A DNA stretch of 64,000 bases. Origin: Hymenobacter perfusus (GTDB lineage Bacteria; Bacteroidota; Bacteroidia; Cytophagales; Hymenobacteraceae). Made by a program: the position numbers and the translations under genes. Positions 42,137-49,555 of the stretch are shown here, piece by piece; positions within the stretch are counted from its first letter, which is position 1; each line of letters begins with the position of its first letter. The stretch is taken from assembly GCF_003944765.1 (NCBI RefSeq), contig NZ_RWIU01000002.1, positions 62,001-126,000 on the forward strand. Reading direction: 5' to 3'. Under the pieces are notes generated by a model, which saw only the letters and a program-made list of their open reading frames with translations, ran no database searches and was not told where the DNA came from.

Positions 42137-43378
42137 TTAAATGGAAACCTTAGCTGACTCTCCCAGAATGGCTCCAACCGTGCGCAGCTTCAGCTCGGTT
42201 TCCTGCCACTCGCGGGCGGGTTCCGAGTCGGCGGTGAGGCCGGTGCCGGCATAAAGGATGGCTTCCTGGGGCCGCAGCTGCAGGCAGCGCAGGTTCACGT
42301 ACAGGCGCGACTGGCCGGCGTCGGGCAGGTTCACGGGACCCAGAAACCCGGCGTAGTAGGCCCGGTCGTAGCCCTCATGCCGGCGCAGAAACTCCAGGGC
42401 CGGCTGCTTGGGCACGCCGCCCACGGCCGGCGTGGGGTGCAGCAGCCGGAGCATGTCGGTGCCGAGGGAGGGGAACGGGACTTCCCGCAGATGCACGGCG
42501 AAATCGGTGCGCAGGTGCAGCAGCTGGCCGGCCGTTACGGTGCGCGGCCCCCGCTCATCATACTCGCGTAGTCGCAGCTGCTTGAAGCAGTTTACAATGT
42601 AGCGGGCTACCATGGCGTGTTCCTCCAGGTCTTTATGGGCCCAGCGGGCGGTGGCGGGCTTCATGCCGGGCAGCAGAGGCTGGGTGCCGGCCAGCGCCAT
42701 TGTCCGGAATACGTGCTGCTCGTCGATTTCCGCCAGTACCTCGGGCGTGGCCCCCAGCCAGGTGCCCGCGCCCGGCGCACTCACCAACGATACAAAGGCA
42801 TTGGGGTACCGCTCCTGCAACTCATCAAACGCGGCCAGCGCATCGAAACCCGCCGGTAACAGCCGCCGCACGGCCCGGCTCGATACTACTTTTTGAACGG
42901 TACCCGCCTCAATGGCCGTCACGCCGGCCGCCACCAGCGCCTCGTACTCCAGCTGGGTAGCCGTGGCCGGTACCGGCTGCGCGCTAACGTGCCAGGGCAG
43001 CCCGGCAGCGGTGGGCAGGGCCGTGAAGCGCTGCCGCAACTCCGGGAGGCGGGCCGCTGCCACCGGGCTCACCTGAATTTCATCGGGCCGGCCCAGGTCA
43101 AAGAACAGGTCGGCGGGCAGAAACAGCGGCGGGTTGTGGTCGGAGTCGCGGAAGGGAAAAAAGGCGAAACCGGCCGGGGCCGTCGGTTCCAGGGCCGGCG
43201 GCAACCCTACGTAGGCCCCATCCACCTTCAACGAGAGGCAGAGGCGCGCGTGCTCAGCGTTGGGCAGCCGCCACAGCGCCACCGGCCGGCCGCTGGTCAG
43301 GGCCAGGGCCACCAGCTGCCGCCGCCGCTCAGTGGTACTCAGCGCCGGGTTCCAGGGAATGCGCTGGAGGCTGCTCAT
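42137..43378 (-). CDS. menF: Isochorismate synthase
   Basis: 413 residues of the chorismate-binding family. The N-terminal third is diverged. The catalytic half has VQKVVSSRAVR, WLGATPEVLAEI, TMALAGTQPLLPG, DLEEHAMVARYI, HPTPAVGGVPKQPALEFLRR and YAGFLGPVNL. It converts chorismate to isochorismate, the first menaquinone step. MenF rather than anthranilate or salicylate synthase is inferred from the menD/menB context. The start codon ATG overlaps the upstream thioesterase stop in ATGA, a sign of translational coupling. Confidence 0.92.
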   Translation of the reverse strand: MSSLQRIPWNPALSTTERRRQLVALALTSGRPVALWRLPNAEHARLCLSLKVDGAYVGLPPALEPTAPAGFAFFPFRDSDHNPPLFLPADLFFDLGRPDEIQVSPVAAARLPELRQRFTALPTAAGLPWHVSAQPVPATATQLEYEALVAAGVTAIEAGTVQKVVSSRAVRRLLPAGFDALAAFDELQERYPNAFVSLVSAPGAGTWLGATPEVLAEIDEQHVFRTMALAGTQPLLPGMKPATARWAHKDLEEHAMVARYIVNCFKQLRLREYDERGPRTVTAGQLLHLRTDFAVHLREVPFPSLGTDMLRLLHPTPAVGGVPKQPALEFLRRHEGYDRAYYAGFLGPVNLPDAGQSRLYVNLRCLQLRPQEAILYAGTGLTADSEPAREWQETELKLRTVGAILGESAKVSI

Positions 43379-43806
43379 GCCTGGGGCTTGGTCTGGGGCA
43401 GGTCGATGACGGCCATGGTAATGCGGCTGATGCAGACCAGCGCGCCGGTTTCCTCGTGGGTAATCCGGATTTCCCAGACCTGCGTGCTGCGGCCTATGTG
43501 CAGCGGCACGGCCCGCCCGATAACGTGGCCGTCGCGCACGCCTTTCAGGTGGTTGGCGTTGATTTCGAGGCCCACGCAGGCTTGTTTGGTGGGGTCTATT
43601 TTGGTGGCCGCGCCCACGCTGCCCAGGGTTTCGGCCAACGCTACCGAAGCCCCGCCGTGCAGCAGGCCCATGGGTTGGTGCGTGCGCCCGTCCACGGGCA
43701 TGCGGCCTTCCAGATACTCGTCGGTGAGGGCGGTGAGTTCAATGCCGAGAGCGTCGGCCAGGGTCGGGCGCTTACTCACCCAATGATTGATTTGCTCCAG
43801 CGTCAT
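43375..43806 (-). CDS. Hotdog-fold thioesterase, likely DHNA-CoA thioesterase
   Basis: 143 residues from ATG 43806 (MTLEQINHWVSKRPTLAD). The PaaI/YdiI-type motif is MGLLHGGASVALAETLGSVGA, with catalytic Glu in LAETLGS, and RSTQVWEIRI follows. Because it is the first gene of a unit with menF (ATGA overlap), a role as MenI, releasing DHNA from DHNA-CoA, is the best guess. Other YdiI-type acyl-CoA thioesterases are possible. It is divergent from the phosphatase gene at 44014. Confidence 0.87.
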   Translation of the reverse strand: MTLEQINHWVSKRPTLADALGIELTALTDEYLEGRMPVDGRTHQPMGLLHGGASVALAETLGSVGAATKIDPTKQACVGLEINANHLKGVRDGHVIGRAVPLHIGRSTQVWEIRITHEETGALVCISRITMAVIDLPQTKPQA

Positions 43807-44013
43807 GGGGGGCGAAAAGTACGGCGGCACCGGCCGGCAGGGGAGAAGCCGGTGGCCTGATAAAAGGTCAGGAATACGAATGGTATACAACCAAATCGGG
43901 GCGAAAAGGTACGGTGCCAGCCGCAGGTTGTTGGCGGCAGGTGGCAGAACCGGAGCATCCGGATAGGGGAAAAGACCGTACTTTAACAACGTAATCAGCA
44001 AAAACAGCGGGAA

Positions 44014-44637
44014 ATGGGCGTCAAAAAAATCTACCTCATTCGCCACGGGCAGACGGATTTCAACGTGCGCGGCATTGTGCAGGGCAGCGGCGTCGATTCT
44101 TCGCTGAACGAGGCCGGCCACCGACAGGCGGCCCGCTTTTTTGCGGCCTACCGCCACATTGCCTTCGATAAGGTGTACACTTCCAACCTACAGCGCACCC
44201 ACCAGTCGGTGCGGGGGTTTCTGGAATTGGGCCTGCCCCACGAGCAGCACGCCGGCCTCAACGAAATCAGCTGGGGCACCCGCGAAGGCACGCGCATTAC
44301 GCCCGAGGAAGATGAGGAATACCACACCGTGCTGCAGGACTGGCGCGCGGGCCGCACTGCTTCCCGCCTGCAGGGCGGGGAAAGCCCCGAGGAAGTAGCC
44401 GCTCGCCAGCGCCCGGTCATCGACTTGATTATCAGTCGACCCCACGAGGAAACCGTGCTGGTGTGCATGCACGGCCGGGCCATGCGGGTGTTGCTCTGCC
44501 AGCTGCTGGGCTACCCGCTCAGCCAGATGGACAGCTTCGAGCACCACAACCTCTGCCTCTACCAGCTCGATTATACCGGCTCGATGTTCACGGTGCGTAG
44601 TTTTCTGGACGTGCGGCACCTGCAGGAAACGATGTGA
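44014..44637 (+). CDS. Histidine phosphatase family protein
   Basis: 207 residues. The phosphohistidine motif YLIRHGQTDFNVRGIVQG starts at residue 7; the second conserved His is in VCMHGRAMRVLLCQL, and NEISWGTREG gives the acid region. It belongs to the phosphoglycerate-mutase-like (cobC/GpmB) branch; the substrate is unknown. It is transcribed divergently from the menaquinone thioesterase and followed by a 226-base gap containing the E2 promoter. Confidence 0.9.
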   Translation: MGVKKIYLIRHGQTDFNVRGIVQGSGVDSSLNEAGHRQAARFFAAYRHIAFDKVYTSNLQRTHQSVRGFLELGLPHEQHAGLNEISWGTREGTRITPEEDEEYHTVLQDWRAGRTASRLQGGESPEEVAARQRPVIDLIISRPHEETVLVCMHGRAMRVLLCQLLGYPLSQMDSFEHHNLCLYQLDYTGSMFTVRSFLDVRHLQETM

Positions 44638-44806
44638 AGCAGGTTGTGTGCCGTCGTTAATGAACCGGCAGGCCGCATAACAGCCGGGGTCCGGAATTCT
44701 GTATGAAGGGCCAGATCAGCCGCCGCTGATAAAACTCCTGACCAGTGGGGACTTACTCAGGCGAAAATTCGCTGTTTTAACGGCCGTTTGCGAAGAACGG
44801 CTTTCG

Positions 44807-44837
44807 TTTGCAGCCCCGAAATTTCGGGCTAATTTTG
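44807..44837 (+). promoter_or_regulatory. Consensus Bacteroidota promoter with palindrome in the spacer
   Basis: TTTG (44807-44810), a 19-base spacer, then TAATTTTG (44830-44837), an exact TAnnTTTG. The spacer contains the perfect palindrome CCCGAAATTTCGGG (44815-44828). ATG of the E2 gene lies 26 bases after the -7 element. A regulator bound at the palindrome would block polymerase, so repression is the simplest model (inference). The gap 44638-44806 holds nothing else clear. Confidence 0.75.
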
Positions 44838-44863
44838 ACCCACTCAACCCAACGACGATACCG

Positions 44864-46594
44864 ATGGCCGAACTCATAAAAATGCCCAAGATGAGCGACA
44901 CAATGACCGATGGGGTCATTGCTTCGTGGCTCAAAAAAGTAGGCGACAAAGTAAAATCCGGGGACATTCTGGCGGAGGTAGAAACCGACAAAGCCACGAT
45001 GGAGCTCGAAAACTACGAGGACGGCACCCTGCTCCACATCGGCCCGAAAGAAGGCGAATCGGTGCCCGTTGACGGTTTGCTGGCTATTGTAGGCAAGGAA
45101 GGTGAAGATATTTCGGCCCTGCTGAATGGCGGTGGTGCGGCCCCCGCACCCGCTCCGGCCGCCGAAGCTCCCAAAGCCGAAGCAGCTCCTGCCCCGGCCC
45201 CCGCGCCTGCCCCGGAAGCGCCTAAAGCAGAAGCGGCTCCGGCGGCCCCGGCTGCTTCCGCAGCTGCACCGGCTGGCAATGGCAAGAAAGCTACCGTCAT
45301 CCGGATGCCCAAAATGAGCGACACGATGACGGAAGGCACCATTGCCGCCTGGCTCAAAAAAGTAGGCGACAAAGTAAAATCCGGGGACATTCTGGCGGAA
45401 GTGGAAACCGATAAGGCCACCATGGAGCTGGATAACTATGAGGACGGCACCCTGCTCTACATCGGTCCCAAAGAAGGGGAAGCGGTAGCGGTAGATGGCG
45501 TCCTGGCTATTATTGGCGAAGAAGGTGCCGACGTGCAGGCCCTGCTCGGTGGTCAGTCAGGCGGTAGCGCGGCCCCGGTAGCCGCCGAAGCGGCCCCGGC
45601 CGCTGCCACCACCTCGGCACCCGCTCCGGAAGTTGCTGCTGCCCCGGCTCCAGCCGAAGCTCCGGCCCAGAACGGTGGCCGTATCTTCGCCTCCCCACTG
45701 GCTAAGAATATTGCCAAAGACAAAGGCATCGATCTGAACACCATCAAAGGCTCGGGTGAAAACGGCCGTATTGTGTCCCGCGACCTAGAGGCTGCTCCGG
45801 CCGCTCCGGCTGCCCAGCCCGCTGCCGCCCCGGCTCCGCAGGCTGCTGCGGCTGCTCCCGCTTCGGCCCCGGCTGCTGCTCCGGCTCCGGCTCCCGCCGC
45901 TCAGCCCGCCGATGGCACCTACACCGACACGCCCGTGTCGCAGATGCGCAAGGTTATTGCCCGTCGCCTCTCCGAAAGCCTGTTCACGGCCCCGCATTTC
46001 TATCTGACGATGGAAATTCTGATGGACAAAGCCATGGACGTGCGCACCCAGCTCAACACCCTGTCGCCGGTGAAGCTCAGTTTCAACGATTTGGTTATCA
46101 AGGCTGCCGCCGTGGCCCTCAAGCAACACCCGGCCGTTAACTCCTCCTGGCTCGGCGACAAAATCCGCCAGAACAAGGTGGTTAACATCGGGGTAGCTGT
46201 GGCCGTGGACGAAGGGCTGCTGGTGCCCGTGGTGCGCAACGCCGATGGCAAGGGTCTTTCGGCCATTGCTACCGAAGTGAAAGAGCTGGCCGGCAAAGCC
46301 AAGAGCAAGAAGCTCCAACCCGCCGAGTGGGAAGGCAGCACCTTCACCATCAGCAACCTGGGTATGTTCGGCATTGAGGAATTCACCGCCATCATCAACC
46401 CGCCGGATGCCTGCATCCTGGCCGTGGGCGGCATCAAGCAGACGGCCGTGGTAAAAGACGGTCAGCTGGCTATCGGCAACGTGATGAAGGTGACCCTGAG
46501 CTGCGACCACCGCGTGGTGGACGGCGCTACTGGTGCCGCCTTCCTCCAGACGCTGAAAGCCCTGCTGGAAGACCCCATGCGCATGCTCATCTGA
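44864..46594 (+). CDS. Pyruvate dehydrogenase complex E2, dihydrolipoyl acetyltransferase
   Basis: 576 residues. Two lipoyl domains (about 1-78 and 146-225) each carry the lipoyl lysine in VETDKATMEL. Long Ala/Pro linkers separate them. A peripheral-subunit-binding domain (about 275-310, FASPLAKNIAKDKGIDL) and the catalytic domain (about 350-576) follow, with the active-site histidine in SCDHRVVDGATGAAF. It transfers acetyl groups from lipoamide to CoA. E1 and E3 genes are not in the window. The two lipoyl domains are nearly identical also at DNA level, suggesting recent internal duplication or conversion. Transcribed from a consensus promoter. Confidence 0.95.
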   Translation: MAELIKMPKMSDTMTDGVIASWLKKVGDKVKSGDILAEVETDKATMELENYEDGTLLHIGPKEGESVPVDGLLAIVGKEGEDISALLNGGGAAPAPAPAAEAPKAEAAPAPAPAPAPEAPKAEAAPAAPAASAAAPAGNGKKATVIRMPKMSDTMTEGTIAAWLKKVGDKVKSGDILAEVETDKATMELDNYEDGTLLYIGPKEGEAVAVDGVLAIIGEEGADVQALLGGQSGGSAAPVAAEAAPAAATTSAPAPEVAAAPAPAEAPAQNGGRIFASPLAKNIAKDKGIDLNTIKGSGENGRIVSRDLEAAPAAPAAQPAAAPAPQAAAAAPASAPAAAPAPAPAAQPADGTYTDTPVSQMRKVIARRLSESLFTAPHFYLTMEILMDKAMDVRTQLNTLSPVKLSFNDLVIKAAAVALKQHPAVNSSWLGDKIRQNKVVNIGVAVAVDEGLLVPVVRNADGKGLSAIATEVKELAGKAKSKKLQPAEWEGSTFTISNLGMFGIEEFTAIINPPDACILAVGGIKQTAVVKDGQLAIGNVMKVTLSCDHRVVDGATGAAFLQTLKALLEDPMRMLI

Positions 46595-46617
46595 GCCTGA
46601 CGTTAGCGTACATACTG

Positions 46618-46650
46618 AAGCCAGTCCCTTGCCGGGGGCTGGCTTTTTTG
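46618..46650 (+). terminator. Terminator after the E2 gene
   Basis: AAGCCAGTCCC pairs with GGGGGCTGGCTT around TTGCC and is followed by TTTTTTG. It lies about 24 bases beyond the stop at 46594. From here to 46820 no gene or clear promoter is visible. Confidence 0.8.
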
Positions 46651-46820
46651 TTGGTCGGTCTGGCGGTGGCAAGTTGTCGGGCCCGGCCTGGTTGCTTTAG
46701 TGAAAAGCGCGTTTGGGCTGTCCATCGTGCTAAATCATTCCAAATCCCCTATACTTACCAGCAGCGGAGCTTGCGCCGGCGACTCTGCGGTTTGTGTATG
46801 TTCACCAATCAGCAGACTAT

Positions 46821-49409
46821 ATGAAGCAGCCTCTATTGGCTCTGACGCTGTGCGTCGCAAGTGTAACTACGGCCTTCGGACAAGGCCAGACTCTCACCGG
46901 CCAAGTGCTGGACAGTGCCGGGAAGCCCGTTATCGGGGCGACGGTGGTGGAAAAAGGCACCAACAACGGCACCGCCACCGACAACGCGGGCCGCTTCACC
47001 CTCAAAACCCGCTCGGCCAACGCCCGTCTGCAGATCAGCTCCATTGGCTACGGTGCGCAGGAGGTGGCCGCCACCGGCGGTGAGGTGAGCGTGCGCCTGA
47101 CGGACTCCTCCACCAGCCTCGGCGACGTGCAGGTAGTGGGCTCGCGCAGCCAGAACCGCTCCGTTACTGATTCGCCCTCGCCGGTGGACATTATCGACCT
47201 GCGGGAGGTAACTACCAAAACTGGTCAGCTCGATGTGAACCAGCTGCTGCAATTTGTGGCGCCCTCGTTCAACTCCAACCGCCAGACCGGCTCCGACGGG
47301 GCCGACCACGTAGACCCGGCCTCGTTGCGCGGCCTCGGCCCCGACCAGACGCTGGTGCTGGTGAACGGCAAGCGCCAACACCAGTCGGCGCTGGTGAACC
47401 TGTTCGGCTCCCGGGGGCGCGGCAATACTGGTACCGACCTGAACGTGCTGCCCGCCGCCAGCATCGAGCGGATTGAGATTCTGCGCGACGGCGCGGCGGC
47501 CCAGTACGGTTCCGATGCCATTGCCGGCGTAATTAACATCGTGCTGAAAAGCTCCGTGAACGAGCTGACCGCCAGCGCCAACTACGGGGCCTACGACGCC
47601 AGCTACCGTCGCGACGACCAGAAATTTGATGGCGGTAACCTCAACGCCAACGTGAACTATGGCGTGGGGCTGGGCGAGCGGGGCAGCTTCGTGAATGTCA
47701 CCCTCGACCTCAACCAGCGCCAGCACACCCAGCGCGCCAACGTGCCCGCCCCCGACGGCCTTGCCCGCCGCGAGTATGGCGACCCCAAGGTGCAGAACCT
47801 GTCGGCCTACCTCAACTCCAAATTCGCCCTTTCGGAGCGCAGCCACATCTACGTGTTTGGGGGCGCCAACAAGCGCAAAGGTGATGCCTACGCCTGGACG
47901 CGCTTCGCCGACGACGACCGGAACGTGCCCGCCATCTACCCCAACGGCTTCGACCCCATCATCAGCAGTGACATCTGGGACGCTTCGGCGGTAGTGGGCC
48001 TGCGCACCAAGCTGGGCGAGTGGGACCTGGACCTGAGCAACAACTTCGGCTCCAACCGCTTCGAGTACGGGGTGAAGAACTCCCTGAACGCTTCCCTGGG
48101 GGCTGCTTCGCCCACATCGTTCAACGCCGGGGGCTTCCAGCTGCAGCAGGACGTGGTGAGCCTGGGCCTTACGCGGAACTACAAAACCGTACTCAATGGC
48201 CTGAACGTGGCCGCCGGGGCCGAGTTCCGGCGGGAGTGGTACTCGCTGTTTGCCGGCGAGGAAGCCTCCTACCGCAACTACGACCCCAACCTATTGGGCG
48301 GCTCGCAGGGCTTCCCGGGCTACCAGCCAAGCGACGTCATCAAGGCCGACCGGGACAACGTGGGGGCCTACGTGGATGCCGAGCTGAGCGTGACACCGCA
48401 GTGGCTGCTGGCCGCCGCGCTGCGCTACGAGCATTACACCGACTTTGGCAGCACGCTCAACTACAAAGCCTCTACCCGCTACAACCTCACGGAGTTTCTC
48501 ACGCTGCGCGGCACGTACAGCACCGGTTTCCGGGCGCCCTCTCTGGCCCAGATCAACTTCAACTCCACCTTCACCAACTTCATCAAAGGCCAGCCGACAG
48601 AGGTGCTGCTGGGGCGCAACAATAACCCCATCACGCGGAAATTGGGCATCCCGGCACTAAAGCAGGAAACCTCCAACAGCGCTAATCTGGGTCTCACCAG
48701 CCGCATCGGCTCCTCGTTGAGCCTGACTGTGGACGGTTACTACATCAAGGTAAAAGACCGTGTGGTGCTCACTAGTCCCTTCAAGGCCCGCAACCCTGAC
48801 CCCAACGACGACGACAATACCATCCTGGACCCGGTTATTGGGGCTGATCTGGAGGCAGCAGGGGTGGGGCAGGCCCAGTTCTTCGCTAACGCCGTGGATA
48901 CCCGCTCGTTGGGCTTGGATGTGGTGCTGAACCATACGGCCAAGCTGGGAGAAGGCCGGCTGAACTCGTCGGTGGCGGCCAACATCAACCAGCTCAAAAT
49001 TGACCGGGTGCGGACCTCCGGGCGGCTGGCGGGCCGGGAGGATGACTTCTTTGGGCCCCGGGAGCAGGCCTTCGTGAAGGCCTCGGCCCCGCCTTCCAAA
49101 ATCAACCTCACCTTCGATTACCAAGTGGGCCGCTTCAGCACGCTGCTGCGGTTCGTGCGCTTCGATAAGGTGCGGCTGGTGGATTTCGACGGCAACGACA
49201 TGAACTACGACGCACGCATCACTACCGACCTAACGCTGAGCTATGCCCTCACCGACCATCTGCAGTTCTCGGTGGGCAGCACCAACCTGTTCAACCGTTA
49301 CCCCACATTCTTCAACCCCAACAACACGGAAACCGGCGGCGCCTGGGACCCCGTGCAGATGGGCTCGAACGGCCGCTTCTACTTTGCCAAGCTCCAGGCC
49401 CGGTTCTGA
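46821..49409 (+). CDS. TonB-dependent outer-membrane receptor
   Basis: 862 residues from ATG 46821, giving the signal peptide MKQPLLALTLCVASVTTAFG. A GTG further upstream is less likely. A carboxypeptidase-like sandwich (LTGQVLDSAGKPVIGATVVE, about 24-105) precedes the plug (VDIIDLREVTTKTGQLDVNQ, GAAAQYGSDAIAGVINIVLK) and a full-length 22-strand barrel ending KLQARF with a terminal Phe. The lack of an adjacent SusD gene and the plug type suggest a siderophore, vitamin or peptide receptor rather than a glycan system, but the substrate is not determinable. Confidence 0.94.
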   Translation: MKQPLLALTLCVASVTTAFGQGQTLTGQVLDSAGKPVIGATVVEKGTNNGTATDNAGRFTLKTRSANARLQISSIGYGAQEVAATGGEVSVRLTDSSTSLGDVQVVGSRSQNRSVTDSPSPVDIIDLREVTTKTGQLDVNQLLQFVAPSFNSNRQTGSDGADHVDPASLRGLGPDQTLVLVNGKRQHQSALVNLFGSRGRGNTGTDLNVLPAASIERIEILRDGAAAQYGSDAIAGVINIVLKSSVNELTASANYGAYDASYRRDDQKFDGGNLNANVNYGVGLGERGSFVNVTLDLNQRQHTQRANVPAPDGLARREYGDPKVQNLSAYLNSKFALSERSHIYVFGGANKRKGDAYAWTRFADDDRNVPAIYPNGFDPIISSDIWDASAVVGLRTKLGEWDLDLSNNFGSNRFEYGVKNSLNASLGAASPTSFNAGGFQLQQDVVSLGLTRNYKTVLNGLNVAAGAEFRREWYSLFAGEEASYRNYDPNLLGGSQGFPGYQPSDVIKADRDNVGAYVDAELSVTPQWLLAAALRYEHYTDFGSTLNYKASTRYNLTEFLTLRGTYSTGFRAPSLAQINFNSTFTNFIKGQPTEVLLGRNNNPITRKLGIPALKQETSNSANLGLTSRIGSSLSLTVDGYYIKVKDRVVLTSPFKARNPDPNDDDNTILDPVIGADLEAAGVGQAQFFANAVDTRSLGLDVVLNHTAKLGEGRLNSSVAANINQLKIDRVRTSGRLAGREDDFFGPREQAFVKASAPPSKINLTFDYQVGRFSTLLRFVRFDKVRLVDFDGNDMNYDARITTDLTLSYALTDHLQFSVGSTNLFNRYPTFFNPNNTETGGAWDPVQMGSNGRFYFAKLQARF

Positions 49410-49444
49410 GTAGCTGGTAGTGAGTAGGTAGTAATGCGTAGTGC

Positions 49445-49487
49445 GTACGGCAGAATCAGGAAAGAATATTTCCGGGTTCTGCCGTAC
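49445..49487 (+). terminator. Hairpin between TonB receptor and S9 peptidase
   Basis: GTACGGCAGAATCAGGAAA and its near-complement TTTCCGGGTTCTGCCGTAC form an interrupted stem 36 bases beyond the receptor stop. A T-run is absent, so it may be a weak terminator or an mRNA stabiliser. Confidence 0.5.
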
Positions 49488-49555
49488 TTGCTTACGCTTC
49501 TTTGCTCGCGGGACTTCCCTGCCTTCCTTGCTCACTCTTCCTTATTCATTGATTC

